Of a stretch of 64,000 bases of DNA, positions 21,987 through 33,748 are shown piece by piece. Position 1 is the stretch's first letter. Each line of letters begins with the position of its first letter. The translations under genes and the position numbers were made by a program. Source of the DNA: Pezicula radicicola (lineage: Eukaryota > Ascomycota > Leotiomycetes > Helotiales > Dermateaceae). The stretch is taken from assembly GCA_003008705.1 (NCBI GenBank), contig PDUO01000004.1, forward strand, positions 992,001 through 1,056,000. The letters run 5' to 3'. Below the pieces are notes generated by a model. That model saw only the letters and a program-made list of their open reading frames with translations. It did no database searches and was not told where the DNA came from.

Positions 21987-22795
21987 TTAAACTGCTAACC
22001 TCTTAATCAACTCTACAACTACATCCGGCTGACTCAACATAAGACTATGTCCAGCACTACAACTCTCAATATTCGCACCCTCCAACGTAGCAAGATGTCT
22101 CTGCATCTCCGCAGGTAAGATCTGATCATTCAGGCAAACTAAATAGACACTTGCGACTTCATTCCACGCTCCACAGTTGATATCCTGATGATATGACCGA
22201 CGACCAGGCTGAAATTGCAAGACATTCATCCACTTTTTAGCCTCTTCATCGAATAAGCCGTTAAAGAGGGCATTGCGTGGGTTTACATAGACCATTCTAT
22301 CTCCCTAAAATGTAAAAAGAGGATCTTAGTTTTATTCGCCTTATTAAGATGGATGGGGATCTAGTGACAAACACAAACTTGAGAATAATCCATAAAAGGC
22401 AAATCACCAATCTTTTCTCCCAAAATCTGAATACCAGCAGCAATAAAAATCAAATGTTTAACTCCTCCCTTCTTCCCTTCCTCTTTCCTCTTCTTCAACA
22501 CCAATCCTTCCACGGCTGCACTTCCTATAATCCCTCCTGCACTATGCATCACTAGTACAATTCCTTTTCCTTCATCTTCGACTAGTGGTTGTACGTACGA
22601 TTAGACGTACGGATTTTATGTCGTCGTAGACTGTTTGGTTTCCTGGTGATGTTGAGCCTATGCTTATGTTTGTTATAATGTGCGTTATATAACCAGAGGA
22701 GGTGAGGAGACTGGTGATGTGATTGAAGATTGCGGGGCCTTCCCAGTACCCTAAAACAAATACTAGGGTTGATTTGGAAATTTTGATGGAATGTT
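21987..22795 (-). pseudogene. Decayed alpha/beta hydrolase (copy 2)
   Basis: The minus-strand sequence reads VFVLGYWEGPAIFNHITSLL near 22790-22730, then DDIKSVRLIV. A frame break then occurs at 22591-22600, where GTAC is tandemly repeated; removing four bases restores VQPLVEDEGKGIVLVMHSAGG, which holds the nucleophile elbow. The exon continues to FMDYSQ at 22379. A 74-nt intron (22305-22378, GTTTGT donor, TAG) joins to GDRMVYVNPRNALF, and the frame ends at a TAA at 21987 after the CSAGHSLML His segment. No in-frame ATG is found before the first block. A 4-bp duplication plus loss of the start suggests a pseudogene. A sequencing error at the GTAC repeat is the main alternative. Confidence 0.65.
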
Positions 22796-23363
22796 CTGGT
22801 TTGTTTAATTGCTTAAATGGTTATCTTAATGGAAGGAGTAGTATTGGAGTAGCTTGCGAGGAAGGTCAAAGTCCTTTGTTTACTCTAGTGTGAGCCCGAG
22901 TAGTATATCACAAGCATAACGGATCAGCATAGAATGATTGTATTGATGATTTACGCAAGGAAAACAAATAATGTTTACGACCTTAATACTTCACTGATAT
23001 TATATTTGTACGTAGGAGACTGAGACAATACGACGAATGCGGCTTACCTTTTTGACTCAAATAAATATTAAACGAGCGGTATTGTCAAAATAGTAAGCCA
23101 CTAAGCACTACCAAGCACTATCAAGCACTAAAACGTAGCCAGATTTCCATACCACAAGGTCCAAGTCTTATTTGGGGCTCGATTTCGTTTTTACAGTAAA
23201 TGAAGCTTATTTTGAGGACGGACCCGCTGCTGGCTTTATGAGTAGTTGAAGTGCCGTTACCTGACAGCTGAAGAGGGGAGGAAACCGATCCCGAACTTCT
23301 TTTCAGTTAGGTATTGGTAGTATATCTCCACAATTCGCAGTTTTCTAAGTTTTCTAGGGAGTC
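22796..23363. other. AT-rich intergenic region
   Basis: No gene is seen. Around 23101-23130 there is a short direct repetition of AAGCACTA units. Confidence 0.4.
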
Positions 23364-24804
23364 ATGTATACCCACTCGGAGCCTGTACCCAATAGAACAC
23401 ACAAGAAATCGACTAAGGGATGTAGAGCGTGTAAATTGAGGAGGGTCAAGGTATGCTTGTCCTATCCGCGCGATACACAGATTTCACTAAGTCAAACACA
23501 GTGTGATGAGAAACATCCCGTGTGTGGTATGTGATATAATACTGTCGATTGCGAAGTACGAGGAGAAAAGAACTTTCTAATGTGGGAGTAGGTAAATGTG
23601 CTATACATTTTGAGAACATCACCACCTGTGATTGGACTCCCAAACTGAGTACAAGAGGCTCGAAGAAGCTTGAGAGAGATGCTTTACGAGTGCTAGCTCC
23701 GAAGAAACAGATTGTTGTGTGTACGCTGAGCACGGCTTCTGCTACCTCTGGGGTAATTGATCCGTTCAACTCATTACCGGGTTCTCATACCTCTGATGCA
23801 AGTGTTCATTCATTGATCCACCATTGTAAGTATATATTCGGCTATGTTGCAATCGCTCCTTCCCTTCCTGTCCCACCCACCCTATCTCAAATGAAAGCTC
23901 CATCTATCTGCATTAAAAACTAACACCTGCTCCACTCCAAGGGGTAAAAACTCTAGCACTCCAGCAAACATCAATAGGATCACAATATTGCACCAATCCA
24001 ACCTGGCTAACAGCAGCAATAAGCAACCCAGTACTATTCAACGTAACACTATATGTAACCTCCCTTCACATAGGCGCAATCTCTCTCGGAAGAAAAGAAA
24101 CAGTAGAATCTCTATTCTATAAATCCGAGACTGTACGGTCTTTGAATTCTGCATTACAAGATCCACATCGCGCTATCTCGGATGAAACTATTGCGGCTAT
24201 TTTGCTCATGCTTCATGTTGTTGTAAGACATCCCTAGAAATTCAGAAACTCCTATGATACCATGCCTTTCCTTTCCTTTTATCATTATAATTATAAGCTA
24301 ACATCGATTTTATAGAGTTTACTTGGAGATCGAACCGAAGTTGATACACATATAAGTGGTCTCAAACAGTTAGTTAAGATGAGAGGAGGGATTCAAAAAC
24401 TAGCTGGTGGTGGTGTTGTATTACATATGCTTTGTACAACAAACCACCTAACTGCCGTCATCTCCGAAACGAATCCCTTACTCCCCAACGGAGGGAGTTC
24501 TTATGCAGAAACCAGACGCGGCTCTGGTGGCTCTTCTGGCTCTTCGACGAATCGTGGAGGCAACATTTCAGATGATAAAACGTCAACTTCTTCCTCCTCT
24601 TCTTCTTCTTCTATTGCCAATTCCATTTCGAGTCCTCTCAAAAGCTTTGCTGTTGAGGTTGGTTTTCATACTACTATGGTGGAACTCCTTGATGATATGG
24701 ATTACTTGGTCTCTGTTGTGGATGTCTTTACAACGCGGTATCTTCCGGGATATCGACAGAAGTTCAAAGATATAGCGAGCTGTTTAGAGAAGCCTTCATC
24801 GTAA
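23364..24804 (+). CDS. Short Zn2Cys6 transcription factor, five exons (371 aa)
   Basis: Exons are 23364-23450, 23502-23526, 23592-23825, 23942-24222 and 24316-24804. The binuclear cluster is assembled from three exons: GCRACKLRRVK, then CDEKHPVCG from a 25-nt exon, then KCAIHFENITTCDW. This preserves the six cysteines. Intron 3 uses an AAG acceptor with a CTAAC branch. The rest resembles the short fungal regulators in which the DNA-binding domain is followed by a helical region (LYVTSLHIGAISLGRKETVESLFYKSET) and a region that includes GDRTEVDTHISGLKQLVKMRGG. A Ser tract lies at about residues 285-310. Similar proteins often adjoin secondary metabolism or accessory genes. The target here is unknown. 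It lies downstream of two decayed hydrolases on the opposite strand. Confidence 0.8.
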
Positions 24805-24882
24805 TCCTGAATTACTGTCAGCAGACTATTATAGATATCGGCACCATAACTTACAAATGGCAATTTCTTCTCTACTATTTAA

Positions 24883-26040
24883 TCAAGTCTCCTCCTTAGT
24901 AGTCCCATCAACCAAACCCTCAAGTCTCTTCTTCCAAGCCACCATCTCCTCATCCTTCCTCATAATCATAGTAATCAACCTCTCATTCTCACCAGCCAAC
25001 CTCAGATTCTCAGCAACCAAACCCGCAAGTCTTTCATCCTTTACAGACCCATCCATCTTCAACATCTCCGTAACAACAGCTTCTGAATTTCCAAGTCTCT
25101 GACATTCATGTGTTGCTAAGATAAGTTTCCCCCTCTCAGCCTCCAACTCCTTCGATAATCTAACAACATGTTTTTCAGAACTTGCTAATGCACTTTTCAC
25201 TCGTGCCATAGATTCTAATTCTTTTATCAGTATGTTTGCAGCTTGTCCTACTTCTGTTGAAAGTCCTGGAAAATAAGACTTGCTGTTGCTGCTATTTGGT
25301 GAGGGGGGGCTTAAATATACTTGATGATCTACCATTGGCATTGGAGATCTAGGATGCGTAACCAATGAAGGTGGTGGAGAAACTGGAGAAACTCCACTTC
25401 CAACTAGTGCTGGAACATAATCTTTCATTTCGATACAAGAAGGACAGAACCAATCTCCGGGAATATTATCTGTCGTTGTTTTTGGTGGTGTGATAATACA
25501 GTGAAGATGATAAGTACGTCGACAAGTTCGGCAGTCTTTCTTCGTAGTATTATCAGAACCAACCTCACCACATTCGAAACATAAACCATCTTGGACTATT
25601 TTTTCTAAGGAGAAGAAGAAAAATGTGAGTTTTAAAAGTTTAATTTTTAAAAGATCGAACACGTGTGGTACATTACCTGTAAATGAGTCCCGCTGATTAA
25701 TTGTAGTCAGCGGCGGTGTCTTAGACGAATTGGGCCTCGGTGTTTCTCGGCAACGCCAAGCATGCTCGGAGGTACTTGTCTTATTGGGTACTCTTGGAGA
25801 TTCTGGACTTGAATAATAGGGCGAGATAATATCTTCTGATACGAACGTAAAGGGGGAAAGTCCCTGGATTGAAAGGGTTAGATTTTTGGCTTGGTTCTTG
25901 TAGTTCGGGTGGTAGAAAGTTGAAGTCTTGTCTCTTACTGATGCGACTGTTCTTGAAGTTCTTCGGCGTTTAGAGATGTGAGACTCAGTTGTGTCTTCGG
26001 CTCCCCTGCTGTTGGGACTTTGCTTGCTTGTTTCTAGCAT
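24883..26040 (-). CDS. PHD-finger protein with C-terminal coiled coil
   Basis: Exons on the minus strand are 25677-26040 and 24883-25604. The 72-nt intron (GTAATG donor, TAG acceptor) has no stop and is a multiple of three, so unspliced reading also gives an open frame (385 aa unspliced, 361 spliced). The retained stretch would be LKIKLLKLTFFFF-like, so splicing is preferred. The PHD finger has a C4HC3 pattern: CFECGEVG, CRTC, HLHC and WFCPSC, consistent with binding of histone H3 tails in this class. The N-terminus is basic with SKRRRTSR. The C-terminus (about 260-350) is a coiled coil (ASSEKHVVRLSKELEAERGK). Its tail converges with the end of the Zn2Cys6 gene 78 bp away. Confidence 0.82.
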   Translation of the reverse strand: MLETSKQSPNSRGAEDTTESHISKRRRTSRTVASVRDKTSTFYHPNYKNQAKNLTLSIQGLSPFTFVSEDIISPYYSSPESPRVPNKTSTSEHAWRCRETPRPNSSKTPPLTTINQRDSFTGNVPHVFDLLKIKLLKLTFFFFSLEKIVQDGLCFECGEVGSDNTTKKDCRTCRRTYHLHCIITPPKTTTDNIPGDWFCPSCIEMKDYVPALVGSGVSPVSPPPSLVTHPRSPMPMVDHQVYLSPPSPNSSNSKSYFPGLSTEVGQAANILIKELESMARVKSALASSEKHVVRLSKELEAERGKLILATHECQRLGNSEAVVTEMLKMDGSVKDERLAGLVAENLRLAGENERLITMIMRKDEEMVAWKKRLEGLVDGTTKEET

Positions 26041-27035
26041 ATCTAATATGGAAAGAAATGACTTTGTTCGTTATTTTCTTGAGGTTTTTCTTCGACAATA
26101 ATGAACGATGAATGAACGATGCAAAATTATACAGGTACAACAGGATAAGAGATGGAATGTTCGGAGTTGATATAAGCTCTCCTCCGTTTCATTATTAGCC
26201 GAGTAGTGGAGTCGGATCATTGGTGTACCGACTCGCCAACAGGATGCGAATTGCGAAAGCGTTCGAAACTTAAACGACTGCGAACTACATGCCTATTTAG
26301 GCTAATGACTTTTGGATTTGACGAGCAATACGACTGTACGGAGGTATCTATCTCCCTTTGAACTTAGTGCTTATCTAAGCCAAGAACGGTATCATCCGTT
26401 TATTATAGTATACAATATAGTAGAGAAACCACTATTAGTTAGTATCAATACTTCTAATATATTATTTTCACGTAATGTGGTGCGAGATAAAAATGGCGTT
26501 TGTCTTTTTACTCAGAGAACCACCATTCCAGAAATTAGCAAGAGAATATTTGGTCCTGACCTTTTGCGACCCAGCGGTATTACTAACTAAAAATTAATAT
26601 CAAAGTGTGTACTCGCTGTCACCGTCTCATAAAAAAAGGGGGGGCGTAAGCGAGGCGAGAGTCGCTGAGACGTTGCACTCAATATTGGTAGTAAGCTTGT
26701 GAAAAACCAAGTAACTTACTCCCTTTTCGTGGTATACGGAGCTAAGCGGGATTTTGTAGTGAATCTCTAAAGAATCTAGGCTGGACAGCAGTTCTAAGAT
26801 CCTTGAGCACTACCTTTCCCAAAGGAAGTGTGTCTAAGAAGCCGAAAGCTGAGACTTCTTTATACTAGGCATATCACATGAGAAGTCTTGGCTATTAGAG
26901 GATATGCTTCATATTCCAATCTTTGTAATCATCACTAATGCCTGATGAAGTGTCATGAACGTAATAAACTTTTCTGTACAAAAAAAGCAATATAAACAAT
27001 AACGGGAAGTCCTAGCCCTCGTTTTGATTCCTTTC
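26041..27035. other. Intergenic region with an orphan ORF remnant
   Basis: This is about 1 kb between the PHD gene start and the AMS1 stop. A plus-strand frame at 26312-26590 (92 codons, only a TTG start) looks somewhat protein-like (YLSPFELSAYLSQERYHPF) but has no ATG or recognised domain. A poly-A/poly-G junction lies at 26631-26645. Confidence 0.3.
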
Positions 27036-30000
27036 TTACAGCTGGAGTCTGTATGTCGCCACCTCAAAAGGCTTAACGGTGATCTCAATCTTGCCATCCT
27101 TAATCTCAAGTTCATCCTCGTCATCCTCCAGAACGTTCGTCCTCCAAACTTTCTTTACATCCAAAGTCGTCTCGATCGTACCTCTGCTTGTTCCTCCCAA
27201 GCTATCATAAATACGAACGATAACGCTCTTGCCCTTCCTCTTGGCTAGCTCACCTCGGCTGACATCCTCGTCATCTTCTCCGCGCTTAATGGTGTCGAGG
27301 ACTAGAGATGGATTGCCCGTCAGCTTAATTGGGTTTTCGAACACGGACTTGGACATGTCTTTTGGTGCGTGGACGAGCTTGAGTGGGTTGTTGAAGTTGT
27401 ATCCGGTGCGCACAGTGGTAGATCCTAGCTCCCCAGTATGGGGAAGGATGGCCCAGCGGATGTGATGACGGCCCATATCTGCATGAGCATCTGGTGCCTT
27501 GGGGGCACGGAGGAGAGAAAGACGCATCAGGTTTCCGACTGTTGCAAATCCATACTTGCTATCATTCAAGATAGATACACCATAGCCGTGTTCAGAAAGA
27601 TCTGCGAATTTGTGGCAGCAGACTTCGAATTTGGCCATGTCCCAACTATTGATTGTCAGTGGTACTCTCAGCTGTGATTGGACAAGAAGACTTACGTGGT
27701 ATTGTAATGCGTTGGTCGCCTTACAATTCCAAATTGAGTTTCGTATGAGGCCTCCGTATTGCGGACATCTACTGGGAATTCGACCTTGAGGAACTTCATA
27801 CTCTCTCTCCACTCCACCTCGGCCTGCATTTCCACGTACGATTGTTGACCTTTGAGAGCAGCCGACAAGGTGATGTACGTCTTGATCCAACTTTTGTCGC
27901 TAATCTTTGTCTCTGTCATGACACTCACTTGGTGAGAATCATTCTGCACAATGGAGGTTCGGCCTGAGGACAGCTCCTTTCGAGAATCCAGGTGGAAGAC
28001 TTCGACGTCCCAAGCCTGCCAGTAAAGGGGCTTATCGTCGAATATGACCAATTGATTGCCTTTGCCTCCTTTGGCAATGACTTCTCTCTGCGCCTTACGA
28101 TCATACAGAGAGGTGATAACTCCACCGTCGACCTGCACTCGGAGTTGGTCGTTTTGCAAGACGAAAATCCCCTTATCGATCTCCTTGACTGTGACTTCTG
28201 GCTCCTCAGTAATCTTGAAAGGCTTGACTTCCACAACATGTCCATTACCACAAGCAATTCCGGCGTGTTTGTCGCCAATTGCGACTATCTCCTTCCTGTG
28301 CCATGGTAGGGTATTCAAAGCAACAATGTTTTCTCTAGAGTTGGCACTCATTTCGCGAACACCAAAAGATTTGTAGAGATCCTTCAGGATCTTCTCTCCA
28401 GTCTTAAAGACTTTGGCATATAGCTATATCATCGTTAGCTTTGAAATTGACAAAAAAGTGATGCGGTAGTCTCAATAACGTGATACATACCTCGTCGCTA
28501 TCATCGTAACACATCTCGATTGAGCTACCAGGCAGACAATCATGGAATTGACATAGCAAGACGGCTTCCCACATATCGTCAATATCCTCTTTGGGGTATT
28601 TAAAGTCCGACTTAATACTAGCAATAGTAGAGAGTAGCTCGATATCATGGAGCATGATCTCCGATTTCCTATTATTGCGTTTGTTGTTCGCCTGTGTGGT
28701 GTAGGTACCACGATGCAACTCGAAGTAAAGCTCACCATACCAAGTTACCAAGTCGGTTCCATTGGCGATCTTCTTTTCCAATTGATCAAAGAAGTCCTCG
28801 ACCGAATTACCCATGTGAACTCTAGGAAGCATACCAACTGTATCGCTCATACCACGGCATCGTCTGAGCTTTTCCAGGTGTTCCCAAGTGGGACCTCCAC
28901 CACCATCGCCCTTTCCAAAGACCAAAAGTGACGTTACATCTTGGTCCATTGACTTGTGCTGTGAGATTGATCTCTTGACATCGCCAAAATCTGCGTTTGC
29001 TGTATAAGTTTCGGATGGTGCCATGTGGCAAATGACTTGACTTCCATCTAAAGATACCCAGTTGAATGTTGTGTGAGGAAATTTATTGATATTGTTCCAA
29101 CTCAACTTTTGAGTGAAGAATCGAGTCATGCCAGCAAGGCGACACAATTGAGGTAGCTGGCTAGAATATCCAAAAGTGTCAGGTAGCCAAAAGGTCTTGC
29201 ATCTCTCTCCAAAGTTGCTTTCATAAAATCTTTGGCCATAAACGAATTGACGAACGAGCGACTCGCCACTTGGTAAATTCGTGTCATGCTCAACCCAACT
29301 ACCACCGACCGGTTGGAAAGTTCCTTTCTTAACCTTCTCTTTGACCCGATCAAACACGTAAGGATAGTACTGCTTCAACCACTTGTACTGCTGAGCTTGA
29401 GAAACCGCAAACCGATGCTCTGGGTAACGATCCATCAAGTCGCACTGGTTTGACCATGATCTGGCTACCTTTCGCTTCGTCTCTGCCCAGGGCCAAAGCC
29501 AACATGTATCAATGTGGCATTGGCCGATGCCATAGACTAAAGGATCTGTTCCAGTCTCATATACCTTGGACGAGCTGACATTCTTGCCGAGGTATTCTTG
29601 AGCAATCTTGCGACCTTTAATAATGGAGTCTTGATTTCCAAGTTCAAAAACATCGATAATGCGGTTAGCGACGGTCAATGCTTTGTGTTGCTCCCACGAT
29701 TCGGCTGGGAATTCTCTCGCTGCATCTCCGATAATCCAAATGTCGATGTATAACTGACGAGCCTCGACATTGATGGCCACTATTTCAGCTCGGGTCAATT
29801 GATAATACTTGTTTGGGTTGGGTGGCTGAATAGAATCTCCGCCTGGCGCATTCCCAAACATGCCATTGCAAGCCATCTCGATATATATTATGTGTTCTTT
29901 GCCATCTCTGAAGCTGTTGGGGAGAATCCACTCTATTCTCTCACCACCACCTGTCAACCCTTGGAGTGGATTTCCATCCTCGGTCCAGACCATACCCTCA

Positions 30001-30444
30001 TTATTCGCATCCCAGTGTAGTTCCAGCAGGTCTTTCTTCAGGAACTCGGCAGGGACGGTAATTTGAACCTTGAACCAATGGGTTGACCAAGATGGTCCGA
30101 AGGACTGCCCGACACTCGTCTCCTTGAACTTGTGGCTTGTTGCTTCTTTAAAGGTTGGACGTGTGAGGTCCGGAGCATCCCATACTGAGAGCTTGATGTG
30201 GGGAGAGCCTGATGCCACGCCCTCGTTCATCATACTATCACAGCATAAGTCAGTACTACAGATGTTTGCACATGAGCTCGAGGGTTGCATACGCCCGAAG
30301 ATTCTTGGTCTCATATTGTCCTCCGCCATAGAATTGACCGATCCTGTCTTTGTAGAGGTTGGGAATCCATTGGCCAACAGGCTTTTCGGCCAGCCTGGGG
30401 TATGTGCTCTTAGCCGTCGCTACCTGAGTAGTTTCCCCTCCCAT
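27036..30444 (-). CDS. AMS1: Alpha-mannosidase, glycoside hydrolase family 38, Ams1-type (1077 aa)
   Basis: Exons on the minus strand are 30293-30444, 28491-30234, 27696-28423 and 27036-27645 (introns 58, 67 and 50 nt). Intron 1 uses a GTATGC donor that restores NLRAMMNEG before HIKLSVWDAPDLTRP. The catalytic domain shows GQCHIDTCWLWPW (His291, Asp293), the nucleophile segment FWLPDTFGYSSQLPQL (Asp403) and QFHDCLPGSS. The C-terminal beta domains end with VKPFEVATYRLQL. The total length matches yeast Ams1 (about 1083). Ams1 is a vacuolar enzyme that trims mannose from free oligosaccharides and is delivered by selective autophagy in yeast. There is no signal peptide here, as expected for that route. 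Confidence 0.94.
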
Positions 30445-31104
30445 GATTAAAGGGACTGATAGAAATGGGAACTGAGTGATATGATATAGTACTAGGGAGA
30501 CGTTGGTGTTGACGTTGACGTTGATGTTTGTAAGAGGAGTCGTTGTTGTTGTTATGGTTTGTAGATCAGTCGTTGATGCTAGCGAAGCTTGGAGCTGTTG
30601 CACTCCTGACGTCTCATACAGGGATAAGGTACCGATAGCTCGTCCACTTATGAAGCGGGGAAGAGAGGAGCATGGGCCAGGTAACGTATCGCGGAAAGCG
30701 GGGGGGGGCTTGGCGAGCGACGACTTATCACCAGATACAGTCCCGACAAATACCTACTGTACTGTACTACCTACGCTACCTTACTTCAATGTACTTCCTC
30801 GCCTTCGAATAATATCTAGATGATGCACCATCCATGAGAAGATCTATTTTGACGCTAGCATACATTGGTTTACGGCACAGCACACGTCACTTCGTATCCT
30901 TCACATCACAACAATCGGTGCGGGCAGATAAGACAACCGACATGTTCGCTGTTCAGGGTTCGAAAGTGGGTGGTTGGTTCAAAATCTGCAGGTACCATTT
31001 CACCATGCATACGAAATACCATGCTTTATACTTCGATCGCTTATTGCCAAATTGTTAATAAAACTATTTATATAAGATTACAACTACTCAGTTGTCTCCC
31101 ATTC
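30445..31104. other. Intergenic, AMS1 promoter side
   Basis: This lies between the AMS1 start and the next minus-strand gene's 3' end. No gene is visible. GTTGACGTTGACGTTGATG-like repeats occur at about 30507-30526. Confidence 0.4.
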
Positions 31105-32693
31105 TTACACCCATTCAGCAACTTTTCCATCTACAGATAACCAAAATTAGCGAAAATCCCACAAAATAGAGAAGATTGATAGATACACCTACCAGGTGTT
31201 TGATCAGAAGGACCAATAACCCTAATGTTCTTCCTCAAATTATCCCTCCTCCGTTCAGCAGCACTCTTAACCTTCACAGTATTCTTCGCCTTCGTAACCA
31301 CTTCCTGAAAGTGCACATTTTTCTGTATCACATCAGCAGAATCCTGTAATCGCGACAAAAATCCCGTCTTGCTTAAAATGGGAGTGTCAGGACCTGAGGC
31401 CCTTCTCGATTCATTGGGGACTATGGTCTCTTTAGTTGAATTATTACCGGAACCTGATATTCGTTTCATTGCCCCTGAAAGACGACGTCGCAGTTCGCTA
31501 CCTGTCGTTGTTGGAGATGATGGTCCTGTTCCCGGGGATGATGGTTCAGATGATTTGCGGAATGGAAATGGTGACTTGAGAGGGTGAGCACCACTACTGA
31601 AGTCCCTCTTTCTCTTTGGCTTTGGCGGTGGTGGCATTCTGCTGGACGAACTCCTTTTTGTAGGGGAAGAAAGTTCTTGTATACCCATGGTGAAAGATTC
31701 TCGAGCAGATGAGAATATTGAGTGACTGTTATCATCTGAAGAAGAGTTGTCGCTAAAACGACTCACCGGTCGCTCTAGCTCTATCAGTGGTTGTGGTCTA
31801 GTTCTAATGGTAAGAGGTCGGGGAACCAATTCGGCTTGCATTGGCTGTTGGAAATGACTTCTGTGGTCCTGAAAATTTCCTATGTTTTGACCCCATACAT
31901 TGTCACCCATCGCCTCAAAACGCAAGCGCTCATTAGCTACGAGCTCCTCGTAAGCATTAACTGTATTACTGTGAGACGGCTCGTCTGTAAATATTTTGTC
32001 TGCCTGCTTTGTCTCTCTGAGAGATCGTTCTAATGATGCCTGAAAGTCGTTTGGTTTGTGGGAACTTTTGATGCTCAATTTGCCACTAGAGCCATATACC
32101 TTGGATTGCAGGAAGAGATTCGGGTTCACTGCTTGTGGTGGTGGAGACAGAGGGGTAGCATGAGCAAGCCTATGGGCACTGGAAGAAGCTCCGGCCTTGG
32201 AGACACTCCCGGCATCTTGACTGTATACGCTACCTCCACTCGAGATTGATTCAAAATCATCGAAATGATGCAATTCGTCGCGAAAAGTTTTCTCGTAATT
32301 CGGATTAAATCCAGTCAACTGCAGAACCTTTCGGCTACTCTTACTCATGGGAGTAGGAGGTGGCGGAGGCAATTTCACGTTCGATATGTCTGATGCTGAG
32401 TGTGTCTGCCGAGAATCAAGTACCAAGGCCACTGGTCTCTTCTCTGTTTCTCTTGGAGGGGATATTTTCATTCGTAGTGGCGTCGAGCTTGGTATTTCAT
32501 TGTGCTCTTGGTTTGCCGTATTATGTGGAAGTGCTGGTAGAGCTTTATCGGACAAGTGAGAGTGTGCTAAGGAATGCGGACGCGATTGTTGATTACTGGG
32601 CGGTATAGCTATTTCCATTCCGATCTCTGTGAGTGAGGATGCAGAGTGATTATTGTGCTGTAGCCATGGTTTGGGAGGAATTGGGTTTGTCAT
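31105..32693 (-). CDS. Uncharacterised Ser/Pro-rich protein with C-terminal SDQTPDGKVAEWV tail (508 aa)
   Basis: Exon 1 is 31193-32693 and exon 2 is 31105-31130, joined over a 62-nt intron (GTAGGT donor, CTAAT branch, TAG). The final exon encodes only eight full codons and the stop, giving IGPSDQTPDGKVAEWV, and is easily missed. The protein is mostly disordered, with proline runs (LPPPPPTP, MPPPPKPKRKRD) that could bind SH3 or profilin-type partners. A more ordered block is SRKVLQLTGFNPNYEKTFRDELHHFDDFES at about residues 117-146, and a basic helix near the C-terminus reads KSAAERRRDNLRKNIRVIG. I do not recognise the family. Its tail and block look conserved in style, which suggests a real fungal orphan family. 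Confidence 0.72.
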
Positions 32694-33748
32694 GATTGCT
32701 TAGACCACGATATTAGCAAGCGACTCAATGCAGTGGAAATTTTTAACGGGTTGAAATTATTATACGTAGTATGCACTATAACGACAAAGGCGACTTCATG
32801 TCCCTTTACACCTTCTGCATTTGGATATATAGCGTACTGTCTTTGTGATGGCGAACCTAGGCTTCTTTGAAAAGTCTTTCACAAAGAAATTAGACGTCGG
32901 CTATTGGCCATATTATTTTGGTGGAGCATACTTCTTTGTCATATATAGATTAAAAAAAGTGATAGCCCCAACAAACAGAAGATGATGAAGGCATACAGAT
33001 CTCAAGTTTCTTAACACCCCTAATTCTACAAGTTATAGTCTAGCCCGCTAAGGAAGTTGAAACTAGGACACTAACCAAGCAAAAATCGAGGAACACCAAG
33101 AAGACCTCATAAGAGTGTTACTCAAATCAAGTAAGTTATTCAAGGTATTTTAGTGTCCCAACTTCATTTCTACAGCGAGTCTAGACAAAAATTGACTCAC
33201 CTATACCAATAGCTCGCTTAACTATTGCTCGTTGCCCACAGGTGAGATTAGTGCCCATTGCGAGGTCATCTCTAGAAGAATTCCAATCTAGTCTTTCTAA
33301 GCACGGTCATAATTATGGGGTTTACAAGGCATGAACAGTATGCATTGATCTAACCGGGTCTACTGATGCTATTAGCTGAAATAGCAGCAATTAAAATCTT
33401 TACTTTTCTAACCGAGGGCCAGGGAAATTTTCTAATCTTTTGCTGCCTACTCGATTCTTTGATCAAATCAGGGAAACATAAATAGTTACTCTTGCATTGT
33501 CGTAAAAAGTTGAACGATACTAAGGAAAAGAGTAATTGCTTAGAAGTAATCTTCGTGTTTCTATGAAAAGAAGAGCCTCCAGTATCTAAATACATCCATC
33601 CAACCTCATCCAACCCCATCCACCCAACTTTTATATATACAGACACTAGTCTATATTTACAAACCAATCCGCTGTGCTATGAATACTTTGTGTTGCCAGA
33701 CATCCACTAAGGCCCAAGGGTCCTAAAAGTCCCCAAAAGAGCCCCTCC
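32694..33748. other. Intergenic, no gene seen
   Basis: About 1.05 kb. It contains GTTACTCAAATCAAGTAAGTTA at about 33117-33138, related to motifs at 11.4 and 47.2 kb. Short ORFs near 33350-33667 overlap in several frames and are not credible. Confidence 0.4.
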
